Positions 15,590 to 24,634 of a stretch of 64,000 nucleotides of DNA are shown here, piece by piece (the stretch's first letter is position 1; every line of letters starts with the position of its first letter). The stretch is from HO2-45-11b sp964450915 (lineage in GTDB: Bacteria > Patescibacteriota > Andersenbacteria > UBA10190). The stretch is taken from contig CAYVFG010000001.1 in NCBI GenBank assembly GCA_964450915.1, forward strand, positions 1 through 64,000, written 5' to 3'. Both the position numbers and the translations under genes were made by a program. The notes under the pieces are model-generated. The model was not told where the DNA came from. It did not search any database and saw only the letters and a program-made list of their open reading frames with translations.

Positions 15590-16065
15590 AGCTCTTGATT
15601 GATGAGCTGGTCAATATCCAAATACTTGGTCACCATCGCAATTTGACCAGCCTCGTCTTTCAGCCATTGTTCTTGCGGGCGATCGCAATACAACTCAATA
15701 CCATTCCCATCCGGGTCATCGAGATACACGGCTTCCGAAACACCATGATCAGAAGATCCCGTAATCGGATATTTGGCATCTAAAATCCGCTTTACCGTTT
15801 CGGCAAGCGCTTTTCTCGATGGCAATAAAATCGCAACATGATAGAGCCCCGTATGTCCCATAGGCGCCGGCCCCCCGTCTTTGCTTTCCCACGTATTAAG
15901 CCCAATATGATGATGGTAACCGCCTGCGGACAAAAAGACTGCCTGATCCCCAATGCGCGATTGCACTTCAAACCCCAAAATGTCGCGATAAAACTTCAGC
16001 GAATTATCGATATTCGACACCTTTAAGTGCACATGCCCGATTGTTGTTTGTGGATCTATACTCAT
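15586..16065 (-). CDS. VOC-family (glyoxalase-fold) metal-dependent protein
   Basis: About 159 residues starting MSIDPQTTIG. The vicinal-oxygen-chelate signature is clear: IGHVHLKVSNIDNSLKFYRDILGFEV, GLYHVAILLPS and a closing DPDGNGIELY. Metal ligands are expected at the first His (HVHL), the middle His (LYHVAI) and the Glu of IELY. The His-rich GGYHHHIGLNTW segment is typical of the CatE-type ring-cleaving subgroup of this superfamily. Substrate is unknown. I prefer the ATG at 16065 to the TTG overlapping the typA stop, as the fold begins right after it. Confidence 0.85.
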   Translation of the reverse strand: MSIDPQTTIGHVHLKVSNIDNSLKFYRDILGFEVQSRIGDQAVFLSAGGYHHHIGLNTWESKDGGPAPMGHTGLYHVAILLPSRKALAETVKRILDAKYPITGSSDHGVSEAVYLDDPDGNGIELYCDRPQEQWLKDEAGQIAMVTKYLDIDQLINQEL

Positions 16066-16086
16066 ACTCTTGAGTATAGCGCACAA

Positions 16087-17898
16087 TTAGCTTTTCTTGT
16101 TTCCTCGCTTGCGCATGTTCTTCTTCAAGTGCATTTTGCGCAGTCGCAAGTTTTTCGGAGTAACCTCCAAAAGATCGTCATCGCCCAAGTATTCAATACA
16201 TTCCTCTAAACTCATTGAAACGGGCGTATGATATGCCTCGGAAACTCCTTCACCGGCAGATCGCATATTTGTTAATTGCTTTTCTTTGCAGATATTTACG
16301 TCCAAGTCTTCAGCGCGAATATGCTCGCCCACGATCATCCCTTCATACACTTTCACCTGCGGACCGATAAACAATTTTCCGCGACCTTGTGCGCCAACCA
16401 ATCCGTACGTTGTGCTTACGCCGTCTTCATGCGCAATCAGTGATCCATGATGGCTCGTTGCAATCTCACCGATATATGGCAAGTATCCATGGAAGATGGA
16501 ATTGATAATTCCTTCTCCGCGAGTGTCTGTTAAGTACTCTGCTCGGTATCCGATCAACCCTCGAGTAGACACTAAGAAATGCATGTGCGCAGTTTTTCCT
16601 TCAACGCGCATATCTTTCATTTCTCCTTTGCGCTTTCCCATTTTTTCAATCACCGTACCGGCAGCTTCTTCAGGACATTCGAAATACACATCCTCGAATG
16701 GCTCTTCTTTCTTTCCATCTTTTTCATGGAAAATAACTTGCGGTCGTCCAACTTGGAATTCGTATCCTTCTCGAAGCATTTTTTCAATTAAGATTGCCAA
16801 ATGCAATTCGCCTCGTCCGAACACGGTAAACATTCCATCAGTTCCTTCACTGATTTCAACCTTCAATGCAACGTCAGATAATGTTTCTCGCTCCAGTCGC
16901 GCCTTCAAATGTCGAGCAGTTGAAAACTCTCCTTCTTGTCCGGCAAATGGGGACGTGTTTACAGAAAAGCTCATCTTTACTGTTGGCTCATCGATATGAA
17001 TCAACGGAAGCGCTACCGGATTCGCAAAGTCTGCAATCGTTTCTCCGATTTTTACGGGCTCAATTCCGGCAATGGCAACAATGTCGCCAGGGAATACTTC
17101 GTCAACTTCTACGCGACCAAGCCCGTCGAATGTCATCACGGTCGAAACTTCAGCCGGTACATGCTCGCCATCGCGAGTGATGCGCATTACTTTTTGCAGC
17201 TTCTTAATGGATCCGCCCATAAGGGGTCCGATTACGATCTGGCCTTTATACGTATCGTATACAGCATTTACTACGAGCAGCTGCATCGGCTTGTCTGAAA
17301 CTGCCGGTGCTGGAATATGTTCAATAATTGCATCAAAAATCGGCGTAATATCTTTCATCGCTGAAAGATCCGCCTCTTTGCCTGCCTTGCCGTTGATGGC
17401 AGATGCATACAATACAGGGAAATCGCACTGCTCGTCCGTTGCACCCAAATCGACGAATAATCCGAATGTCTGGTCAAGCACCCACTGTACTCGCGCTTCC
17501 GGTACGTCGATTTTGTTAATCACAACAATCACGCGATGCCCTGCCTCAAGCGCTTTTTTAAGCACAAACTTCGTCTGCGGCATCGGACCGTCTTTTGCAT
17601 CTACAAGCAGCAATACGCCGTTTGCCATGCTCATGATGCGCTCTACCTCTCCTCCGAAATCGGCATGGCCGGGAGTGTCGATAATATTAATTTTGTAGCC
17701 CTTGTATTGAACGGCTGCATTCTTTGAGAAAATAGTAATTCCTCGTTCTCGTTCCAATTCGTTGCTATCCATGATTAAGTTGCTCGTATCTTCTTTTGCA
17801 CGAAATTCCTCAGACTGCCGGAGAAGAGCATCTACTAATGTAGTTTTGCCATGATCTACGTGAGCGATAATTGCAACGTTTCGAATTTGGATAGCCAT
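16087..17898 (-). CDS. typA: Ribosome-associated translational GTPase TypA/BipA
   Basis: 603 residues, the usual length for the family. The G1 loop is AHVDHGKTTLVDALL, switch II is DTPGHADFGGEV and NKID is the G4 motif. The long TypA-specific C-terminal domain is present (TRGLIGYRAEYLTDTRGEG, SFHHG-type loop as ATSHHGSL, LRLRKMHL near the end). The protein binds the ribosome at the EF-G site and helps ribosome assembly and growth under stress. The tail is lysine-rich (KKNMRKRGNKK). It lies downstream of the DEAD-box helicase on the same strand with a short gap, so the two could be co-expressed. Confidence 0.97.
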   Translation of the reverse strand: MAIQIRNVAIIAHVDHGKTTLVDALLRQSEEFRAKEDTSNLIMDSNELERERGITIFSKNAAVQYKGYKINIIDTPGHADFGGEVERIMSMANGVLLLVDAKDGPMPQTKFVLKKALEAGHRVIVVINKIDVPEARVQWVLDQTFGLFVDLGATDEQCDFPVLYASAINGKAGKEADLSAMKDITPIFDAIIEHIPAPAVSDKPMQLLVVNAVYDTYKGQIVIGPLMGGSIKKLQKVMRITRDGEHVPAEVSTVMTFDGLGRVEVDEVFPGDIVAIAGIEPVKIGETIADFANPVALPLIHIDEPTVKMSFSVNTSPFAGQEGEFSTARHLKARLERETLSDVALKVEISEGTDGMFTVFGRGELHLAILIEKMLREGYEFQVGRPQVIFHEKDGKKEEPFEDVYFECPEEAAGTVIEKMGKRKGEMKDMRVEGKTAHMHFLVSTRGLIGYRAEYLTDTRGEGIINSIFHGYLPYIGEIATSHHGSLIAHEDGVSTTYGLVGAQGRGKLFIGPQVKVYEGMIVGEHIRAEDLDVNICKEKQLTNMRSAGEGVSEAYHTPVSMSLEECIEYLGDDDLLEVTPKNLRLRKMHLKKNMRKRGNKKS

Positions 17899-17922
17899 AA
17901 TAATTGGATGTGAATAAAAATC

Positions 17923-19248
17923 TTATAAATGAACTCTCGGTTTGCGAGATGAGGAAGAACGACTGCCATGAGGCTTGCGAGAAAATCCGCTCGCGTTTCG
18001 TGTTCCACTTGGACGGTTACTTCGAGGACCTCGTGAATGGGATTGCGGACGAGCATACTTGAATGTTGCTCTGCGATGTCCTTGCCCAACTCGGCGATCA
18101 TCTTCGATGAACATATTGTGCGATGTAACTGCTCGCGCCTTCGGAAGTTCCGGCAATGCGGAGATCGAAAGCTGTGTGCGCACCAATCGTTCAATAGCAC
18201 GAAGCTTGTAGCGCTGATCAGGAGTAATAAATGTTACAGCCTTTCCCTTCAACCCTGCTCGGCCAGTTCGGCCAACTCGATGCACATAATCATCAGGGCT
18301 TTCCGGCAAATCGTAATTTACCACAAGCTCAATATTTGTTACGTCGATTCCTCGTGCAGCAATGTCCGTTGCAACCAATACTCGGTAATCCCCAGACTTA
18401 AACCCTGCAAGAGAGCGTCGTCGTTGAGATAATGACAAATTGGAATGAATTTCCGCAGTCGTATGCCCCATGTGCTTAATTGCTCGGCAAATTTTCTTTG
18501 CGCCGTACTTTGTTCGAGAAAATACCAATACCGTTCCTTTGAATTCTGCTAATAGCTTATCAAGCATTCGGTCTTTTTGGTCTCGAGAAACTAAGTAAAA
18601 ATCCTGATCAACTTGCTCAGATACCGACCCTGCTCGCGCAACCTCAATCCGTACAGGAGTTTTCATGTACTTCGTTGCAATAGCAACAATTTCTTGCGGC
18701 ATTGTCGCTGAGAACAATAATGTTTGTCGTTCTTTTGGAACGTGTCGTAAAATTTCGTTAATCTGTGGAGCAAATCCCATATCGAGCATTCGATCTGCTT
18801 CGTCTAATACAAGTACTCCAATATTGTTAAGCTGTAATTTCTTTTGCTCTAAATGGTCATTAATACGCCCTGGTGTTCCGATAATCACATGAGGACCCCG
18901 CTTTAATGACATGATCTGGTGATACATGGACGCTCCTCCAATAAGTACTGCTGTTCGAATTCCGAATGACTGGCCGATTGTTCGAATGGCTTCCTCAACC
19001 TGAATTGCCAGCTCTCGAGTCGGAAGAATAACAAGCCCCTGCTTCTTATTAGCAGCAAGCTGCTGAATCATAGGAAGAGAGAACGCAAACGTCTTTCCGG
19101 TACCCGTTTGGGCGATACCAATCACGTCTTTGCCTTCAACAGCAACAGGGATTGCCTGCGCCTGAATGGGCGTAGGAGTAGTGAACTTTAATTTATCTAA
19201 TACAGCAATAATGCTGGGTTTTAAGCCTAATTCGGCAAATGTTGACAT
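17923..19248 (-). CDS. DEAD-box RNA helicase (RhlE-like)
   Basis: About 441 residues. Q motif and Walker A (AQTGTGKTFAF), DEAD motif as VLDEADRMLDMGF, SATMP, and motif VI HRVGRTGRAG are all present. The tail after residue 380 is rich in Arg, Ser, Gly and Pro and likely binds RNA without folding. Such helicases remodel RNA in ribosome assembly or decay. MSTFAELGLKPS matches the family N-terminus, so I start at 19248. An ATG at 19266 with GGGAG almost touching it is an alternative. Confidence 0.93.
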   Translation of the reverse strand: MSTFAELGLKPSIIAVLDKLKFTTPTPIQAQAIPVAVEGKDVIGIAQTGTGKTFAFSLPMIQQLAANKKQGLVILPTRELAIQVEEAIRTIGQSFGIRTAVLIGGASMYHQIMSLKRGPHVIIGTPGRINDHLEQKKLQLNNIGVLVLDEADRMLDMGFAPQINEILRHVPKERQTLLFSATMPQEIVAIATKYMKTPVRIEVARAGSVSEQVDQDFYLVSRDQKDRMLDKLLAEFKGTVLVFSRTKYGAKKICRAIKHMGHTTAEIHSNLSLSQRRRSLAGFKSGDYRVLVATDIAARGIDVTNIELVVNYDLPESPDDYVHRVGRTGRAGLKGKAVTFITPDQRYKLRAIERLVRTQLSISALPELPKARAVTSHNMFIEDDRRVGQGHRRATFKYARPQSHSRGPRSNRPSGTRNASGFSRKPHGSRSSSSRKPRVHL

Positions 19249-19478
19249 AGTTATATAGTGTGACATGCTCCCGTAATGTCACAAAATATGCCATGTGGGC
19301 TCAGGTCCGATTAAGTTGTTAGTGCATGCATCATAGAACATACGGGAAAACATGTCAAATCTCCCGCACTAGACAAGCTCCCTATTTCGTACTATTATAC
19401 TCCTCGTCCTAAATACCTATGGTTGGTATGCCACGGACGGCTCGTTAAAAATTCAAGACGATAGAAAAGGAAGCAAAC

Positions 19479-20228
19479 GTGGAAGACCTGGCGATTCAGT
19501 GGGGCAACATGTCGATTTACAATCTGCAGAAAATGCCTGGTATGGCTCTGTGGGTGTTCGACAACAGCCTGCTTGTCGACAATGTACCAATTGTGGCATT
19601 CGATGGCTTTGGGGCAATGCGCGCGGAAATCACCGAGCATCTGTGGAAGAAACTAGGTCTTTGCAATGAATATCCGAAAGGATGGCTCAAAAGCAAGTCT
19701 CAGCCCCACAAAACCTGGAGCCCCGCAGGGGTATCCATCCCGGACCTAGGAGATCAGTGCATCCTTGCCCGAAGCATTCATTCGAACATCATCCAATGCA
19801 CGATCGATGAACATGGACAATGCGCAAAACAGTGCGTATTCACGCTAGGCGGGAAGAAGGCACCCTTGGAAGAAAGCACCGTGTTCATGTCCCAAACGGT
19901 TATTGAGGAAACTCAAAAAAGATCCGAGGAGATTGCTGATCGTTTGCGCAAGCTATGCGACGCAAACGGAGTCATTGGGATGTCTGGAACACGAATCTCT
20001 TGGGGAATTACAGTAGAAGACGAAGTACTTACTCCAGTTGGCGGAATCGGACTTCCAGACCACACCCGCTATTTCCTGAAAGTTAACGGCCCGGAACATT
20101 TCCTTGATCGCCGAGCGCTTAAGGAAATACTGAGAAACTATCAAAACGCCTCGTTACTTCGAATCGCAGGAAATATCCAGGTAAGAAGCAGATACGAGGC
20201 AACACGAGCAATGCTTGTAGCACAGTAG
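19479..20228 (+). CDS. Hypothetical protein, 249 residues, lone transcription unit
   Basis: The start is a GTG five bases after AAAGGAAG; an ATG 30 bases further on lacks such a site. The sequence is globular with no signal or membrane segment and five scattered cysteines. It has blocks such as PIVAFDGFGAMRAEITEHLW, a charged helix SEEIADRLRKLC and GVIGMSGTRISWGITVEDEV. I do not recognise a family. A sigma70-type promoter (TAGACA, 17 bases, TATTAT) lies at about 19370-19400 and an intrinsic terminator at 20257-20296, so it is expressed alone. It is one of a class of isolated hypothetical genes in this window with strong individual promoters. Confidence 0.75.
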   Translation: MEDLAIQWGNMSIYNLQKMPGMALWVFDNSLLVDNVPIVAFDGFGAMRAEITEHLWKKLGLCNEYPKGWLKSKSQPHKTWSPAGVSIPDLGDQCILARSIHSNIIQCTIDEHGQCAKQCVFTLGGKKAPLEESTVFMSQTVIEETQKRSEEIADRLRKLCDANGVIGMSGTRISWGITVEDEVLTPVGGIGLPDHTRYFLKVNGPEHFLDRRALKEILRNYQNASLLRIAGNIQVRSRYEATRAMLVAQ

Positions 20229-20256
20229 CAGTTCAGCGCACCTTCGTAAAAACTCA

Positions 20257-20296
20257 ACACCCCGTCGTTCAATTGAACTTCTGGGTGTTTTAATTT
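20257..20296 (+). terminator. Intrinsic terminator
   Basis: Stem ACACCC/GGGTGT enclosing the palindrome GTTCAATTGAAC, followed by TTTTAATTTG. It ends the upstream hypothetical gene. Confidence 0.75.
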
Positions 20297-20333
20297 GTCC
20301 TTGCAAATTACCCCGAGCGTAGTCGAGGGGTTA

Positions 20334-20708
20334 CTATTCCTCTTTCAAACTCAAGCAAACCGAATTAATGCAGTAGCGCTTTCCGCCCTTATCTGCCGGG
20401 CCGTCATCAAACACATGCCCCAAATGCGCTTTGCAATTTTTACATACCACTTCCGTACGCTTCATGCCGTATTCGTTGTCTTCAAGCAGTTCAATATGCT
20501 CCAAATTCTTCGGCTCCGTAAAGCTCGGCCATCCGGTACCGGAATCAAACTTCGTATCAGAAGAAAACAGCTCCTGCCCGCACACGGCGCACATATATGT
20601 ACCCTTCGTATGTTCATCTACATACTTGCCCGTAAATGGCGCTTCTGTCCCCTTTTCTCGGGCTACTTTATACAACTCTGGATCTAGTTCGTTATCGTTC
20701 TTCATCAT
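20334..20708 (-). CDS. msrB: Peptide-methionine (R)-S-oxide reductase
   Basis: 124 residues, the usual size of a stand-alone MsrB. Two zinc-binding CxxC pairs (CAVCGQ and CKNCKAHLGHVF) and the substrate motif GTGWPSF are present. The catalytic Cys lies in RYCINSVCL near the C-terminus. It reduces the R form of methionine sulfoxide in proteins. No signal peptide is seen, so it acts in the cytoplasm. Its partner msrA is elsewhere (42885-43415), inside a thiol-redox operon. The gene is divergent from the MacA-like gene, with 32 bases between start codons. Confidence 0.95.
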   Translation of the reverse strand: MMKNDNELDPELYKVAREKGTEAPFTGKYVDEHTKGTYMCAVCGQELFSSDTKFDSGTGWPSFTEPKNLEHIELLEDNEYGMKRTEVVCKNCKAHLGHVFDDGPADKGGKRYCINSVCLSLKEE

Positions 20709-20740
20709 TCCATCATACAGCCCGTAGTAGGGTTACTGCA

Positions 20741-22225
20741 ATGAAATTTTCCTATAAAAATCCATATCTAATCGGAGGAGTTATCGTTATTGTTGCTGCC
20801 GGAATATGGTGGATTAATTCCAGCAAAAAAGCAGTAACCACGACTCCAATCACAGCACCCGCTCAACAAGGCACGCTCGTGCAATCAGTTTCCGGAAGCG
20901 GTTCTTTGGATGCGAAAATTCAGGCAGACATTTCTTCGGCAACATATGGCCGAGTTACAAATGTATTAGTAAAAAATGGCGACATCGCAAAAGCAGATCA
21001 GCCGCTTGTACAAGTACAATCGCTCGCAACTCCTCAAGACTTAGCAAAGGGCTTAGCGTCGTACTTGTCTGCGCAGGATTCATTCAATCAAGCAGTAACA
21101 AAACTCACCAGCCTGCAAGGGTCATTAACGAGCGCACAACAATCCCTCCAAGATGCGCAAAAAAATGAGAAGATAACGGCAAGCGCGCTTACAAGTGCTC
21201 AACTTGCATATAGCAAAAGTTCCGTAGATGCGAAATCGACAAGCCTGTCTGCGCAGCAATCCGTATACAGCGCAGGCACTGCGCAAGATAAAGCCAGCAC
21301 CGACAACGAACAATCCGCAGCAGATCTGCAGGCTCAGCAAGCGCAATTAGGATTGAAGTCTTCTGCGATTTCTGCAAAAAAATCAGTAAACGACGCATTG
21401 AACGCTTTGCAACAAGCACAGCGCGACGAAGCGTCTATTAAGCTCAAGACCCAATCAGCGCAAGATGCATACGCCGTAGCGCAAGCGAATTTGAATAATC
21501 AAAACACCTCCATTGCTGCAGCCCGCGCAAATTTGAACGCAGCTAAAATTGCATACCAAATCCTCACCAGTCAGCCGATCACAGCGCCTGTTGGAGGAAC
21601 GGTGGTAAATATGAATCTTATTCCCGGCCAAATTGTAGGAACGAGCAATTCTTCAACAGCGTCTACCACAACTCCGCCCACACTCTTTTCTGTGATCGAC
21701 TACGACAGCATGAGAGTATCTGTTGCAATGAGCGAGGTAGACATTTCCTCGGTAAAGCTTGGGCAAATCGCGACTGTAACATTCGACGCGCTTCCCGATT
21801 CTACCTTTACAGGAAAAGTTACATACGTCGCATCTATCGGAACAACAACGCAAGGCGTAACAACATACGACGTAGAAATTACGCTTGATGCAATCACGCC
21901 AGCACTTAAGCCAGGAATGAGCGCCAGCGCAAACATTATTACCAACACCACAGAAAACGCCGTCATCGTTCCTTCTACTGCAGTACAAACTTCTAGCGGA
22001 CAAAGCGTTGTGCAAGTAGTAAAGAATGGAAAAACAACATCAACCCCCGTAACAATCGGAGCAAGCAACGATAGCGAAACGCAGATCGTAAAAGGAATAA
22101 GCGTTGACGATGCAGTAGTAACAAATCCTGCAACTGCTACCACCTCATCTGCAACGCGCAGCACGGGCGGATTCTCTGTATTCGGCGGAGGCGGAGGGCA
22201 ACGAAACGTTCGAATTGGCGGATAA
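20741..22225 (+). CDS. MacA-like periplasmic adaptor of an ABC efflux system
   Basis: About 494 residues from the ATG at 20741. A single membrane segment (residues 8-27) anchors it. Next comes the first half of a lipoyl-like domain (SGSGSLDAKIQADISSATYGRVTNVLVKNGDIAKADQPL). A long alanine-, serine- and glutamine-rich coiled-coil hairpin follows (about 110-280). The second lipoyl half (ITAPVGGTVVNMNLIPGQIV) and a beta-barrel domain (ISSVKLGQIATVTFDALPDSTFTGKV) complete the family order of HlyD/MacA adaptors. The C-terminus is glycine-rich. Its stop overlaps the start of the ATPase gene (TAATG), so the genes form one translationally coupled operon. Confidence 0.92.
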   Translation: MKFSYKNPYLIGGVIVIVAAGIWWINSSKKAVTTTPITAPAQQGTLVQSVSGSGSLDAKIQADISSATYGRVTNVLVKNGDIAKADQPLVQVQSLATPQDLAKGLASYLSAQDSFNQAVTKLTSLQGSLTSAQQSLQDAQKNEKITASALTSAQLAYSKSSVDAKSTSLSAQQSVYSAGTAQDKASTDNEQSAADLQAQQAQLGLKSSAISAKKSVNDALNALQQAQRDEASIKLKTQSAQDAYAVAQANLNNQNTSIAAARANLNAAKIAYQILTSQPITAPVGGTVVNMNLIPGQIVGTSNSSTASTTTPPTLFSVIDYDSMRVSVAMSEVDISSVKLGQIATVTFDALPDSTFTGKVTYVASIGTTTQGVTTYDVEITLDAITPALKPGMSASANIITNTTENAVIVPSTAVQTSSGQSVVQVVKNGKTTSTPVTIGASNDSETQIVKGISVDDAVVTNPATATTSSATRSTGGFSVFGGGGGQRNVRIGG

Positions 22226-22920
22226 TGATTACCCTTACCGACATTACAAAAAGCTACCAAATGGGGCCGAATACGTTTCAAGCGTTAAAAGGCATTACGC
22301 TTACCGTTGAAGAAGGCGACTTTGTAGCAATCATGGGGCCATCCGGTTCCGGCAAATCGACGCTGATGCATATCATCGGCGCACTGGATATTCCAACTTC
22401 TGGAAAATATATTTTAGATGGCGAACCGGTAGAGAAACTATCCGAAGACGAATTGGCAGATATTCGAAACCGCAAAATCGGCTTCGTATTTCAATCGTTC
22501 AATCTATTACCCCGCATGAGCATTTTAAAAAATGTCGCACTCCCCCTTGCGTATGCCGACGATCCGGGTCGAATGGAAAAAGCGAAAAAAATGCTTGAGC
22601 TTGTAGGATTAGGCTCAAAGCTTGAAAACAAATCGAACGAGATTTCCGGGGGCCAGGTGCAGCGAGTTGCCGTTGCACGAGCTCTGGTTACAAATCCGAG
22701 ATTACTGCTGGCAGACGAACCGACAGGAAATTTAGATACGAAAACAGGAGATGAAATTATGCATTTTTTTACTCAATTAAATAAAGACGGCCACACGATT
22801 GTCATGGTTACGCACGAACCGGAAATTGCCGCTCATGCAAAACGCGTTATCACGCTGCGCGACGGGCTCGTTCATAGCGACGTTCGCCAAAAACCTCACC
22901 ACGAAACCTATGGAAATTAA
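22225..22920 (+). CDS. ABC transporter ATP-binding protein (MacB/LolD type)
   Basis: 231 residues. Walker A GPSGSGKSTLMHIIGALD, Q-loop QSFNLLPRM, signature SGGQVQRVAVARAL, Walker B LLLADEPTGNLD and the H-loop VTHEP are intact. The MacB/LolD subgroup is marked by ADEPTGNLDTKTG and by pairing with an FtsX-like permease next door. It supplies ATP energy to the permease encoded at 22910-24133 and overlaps it by 11 bases. Typical cargo of such systems includes peptides, lipoproteins and antibiotics; the cargo here is unknown. Confidence 0.95.
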   Translation: MITLTDITKSYQMGPNTFQALKGITLTVEEGDFVAIMGPSGSGKSTLMHIIGALDIPTSGKYILDGEPVEKLSEDELADIRNRKIGFVFQSFNLLPRMSILKNVALPLAYADDPGRMEKAKKMLELVGLGSKLENKSNEISGGQVQRVAVARALVTNPRLLLADEPTGNLDTKTGDEIMHFFTQLNKDGHTIVMVTHEPEIAAHAKRVITLRDGLVHSDVRQKPHHETYGN

Positions 22921-24133
22921 AGAAACAGCCATCACTGCATTCGAAGCCCTACTCGGCAACAAGCTGAGAACTGGCCTCGCAATTCTCGGTATTGTCATCG
23001 GTATCGGCGCCGTTGTCGCGCTTATTACGCTGGGGCAAGGAGCAACCGCTTCCGTACAAAACAGCATTAGCTCACTGGGTGCAAATCTCCTCACCGTGTC
23101 GCCAGGCGCTGCGTCACAAGGCGGGGGTATACGAGGCGCTGCCGGTTCCGGAACAAGCCTTTCACTTGAAGATGCGCAAGCAATTGCAACATCCCCCTCC
23201 CTTACAGCCGTAAAAGCAGTGAGCGCCGAAGCCTCTCGCAATTACCAAATTACCTACAAGAAACAAAATACGAATGCTCGTGTTACCGGGGCACTTTCAG
23301 CATACCTAACAGTCCACGATGACACCCTCGCACAAGGTTCATTTTTTACAGATAAAGACGTAACAAGCATCGCGAAAAAAATCGTACTCGGCGCAACAGT
23401 TGCAACAGACTTATTCGGAACCGCAAGCCCCATCGGCCAAACCGTACAGGTAAATCACATTCCGTTTAAAGTGGTGGGCGTACTTGCGAGCAAGGGTGGT
23501 ACGGGATTTTTCAGCGAAGACGACACTACGCTCATTCCGCTCGTCACTGCGCAAAAATTATTACTGGGCAACTCGAACGTCCAAAGCATTTCCATCACTG
23601 CTACAGACTCTTCCACGATGACACTGGCTACGCAGCAAATCACCACGCTCCTCCTTTCCCGCCATCATATTGCAGATCCGACAAAAGCAGATTTCAATAT
23701 CCGCTCCCAAGCAGATATTTTGGGCGCCGCGACGTCCGCAACAGGAGCATTAACCGGATTGCTATCCGGTATTGCAGCAATTTCATTGTTAGTAGGAGGA
23801 ATCGGAATTATGAATATTATGTTGGTGACTATCACAGAACGCACGCGCGAAATCGGGATACGAAAAGCAATTGGTGCAAAGAAAAAAGATATTCTTCTCC
23901 AATTCTTATTTGAATCTATCGTACTCACATTAACGGGCGGAATACTGGGAATATTGCTCGGCTTCGCACTTTCCTATTTTGGAGGCAAGTTGCTTTCTAT
24001 TCCGTTTACGGTCACGTTCTTTGCTCCGTTTATTGCATTCTCCGTATCATCCGGCATCGGGATTATTTTCGGCTACTACCCTGCGCGCAAAGCGGCGACC
24101 ATGCAGCCTATCCAAGCATTGCGCTATGAATAA
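22910..24133 (+). CDS. ABC transporter permease (MacB/FtsX family)
   Basis: About 407 residues starting MEIKETAITAFEALLGNKLRTG. It has the typical MacB plan: one N-terminal membrane helix (GLAILGIVIGIGAVVALITLG), a large periplasmic MacB-PCD domain (residues 45-270) and three C-terminal helices. The conserved FtsX segment MLVTITERTREIGIRKAIGAKK lies between the second and third helices. It forms the membrane part of a mechanotransmission-type exporter with the adaptor and ATPase upstream. No outer-membrane channel gene is nearby, which fits a cell with a single membrane. Confidence 0.93.
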   Translation: MEIKETAITAFEALLGNKLRTGLAILGIVIGIGAVVALITLGQGATASVQNSISSLGANLLTVSPGAASQGGGIRGAAGSGTSLSLEDAQAIATSPSLTAVKAVSAEASRNYQITYKKQNTNARVTGALSAYLTVHDDTLAQGSFFTDKDVTSIAKKIVLGATVATDLFGTASPIGQTVQVNHIPFKVVGVLASKGGTGFFSEDDTTLIPLVTAQKLLLGNSNVQSISITATDSSTMTLATQQITTLLLSRHHIADPTKADFNIRSQADILGAATSATGALTGLLSGIAAISLLVGGIGIMNIMLVTITERTREIGIRKAIGAKKKDILLQFLFESIVLTLTGGILGILLGFALSYFGGKLLSIPFTVTFFAPFIAFSVSSGIGIIFGYYPARKAATMQPIQALRYE

Positions 24134-24163
24134 TTTCATACTTGAAAGGAGGTGTTTGAACAT

Positions 24164-24586
24164 ATGAACACAAAAGCAATGCTACTTCTTACGGCAATTA
24201 TCGCATTAGCTGTCGGATTCGGCACGGGATACTACACAAAAGGAGCAATGACTCCGCAGCGAGGTGTGCGATTCGCACAAGGGCAAGCAGGCGCTCAGGC
24301 AGGCAGGTTCGGCGCAAACGGCCAGCGTCCTGTTACCGGAACCATCCAAAGCATTTCTGCAACGAGCATGACGGTGCAATCGCCTGACGGGTCTACGCAC
24401 GCAGTATTATTGGATAACAATACCCAGTACAAAAAGACTGCCGATGCAACTCAAACAGACTTCGCGCAGGGCGCACAAGTCATGGTTGTAGGAACGTCTA
24501 ATCCGGACGGCAGCGTCACCGCAGCGAGCGTTCAAACAGCTCCGCAGCGTCCAGCATCCCAATCCCCAGCACCAGCAGCACAGTAA
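24164..24586 (+). CDS. Small membrane-anchored protein of the MacAB-like operon
   Basis: 140 residues from the ATG after GGAGGTG. A single N-terminal hydrophobic helix (residues 4-23) is followed by a Gln/Ala/Gly linker. A compact domain comes next: RPVTGTIQSISATSMTVQSPDGSTHAVLLDNNTQYKKT reads as an OB-like DUF5666-type strand pattern, where a salt or metal effect is expressed as x-G-x-V-x-x-I-x-x-x-x-x-x-V. The tail is Pro/Ala/Gln-rich. It lies 30 bases after the permease and likely modulates the exporter or its cargo. The domain name is tentative. Confidence 0.65.
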   Translation: MNTKAMLLLTAIIALAVGFGTGYYTKGAMTPQRGVRFAQGQAGAQAGRFGANGQRPVTGTIQSISATSMTVQSPDGSTHAVLLDNNTQYKKTADATQTDFAQGAQVMVVGTSNPDGSVTAASVQTAPQRPASQSPAPAAQ

Positions 24587-24603
24587 ATAAACACACACGC
24601 ATA

Positions 24604-24634
24604 ACAAATCCTCCGTGTGGAGGATTTGTTATTT
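24604..24634. terminator. Bidirectional terminator hairpin
   Basis: A perfect 11-bp stem ACAAATCCTCC/GGAGGATTTGT with a four-base loop sits between convergent genes, with T-rich sequence on the plus side and A-rich on the other. It probably serves both the efflux operon and the lipase operon. Confidence 0.8.
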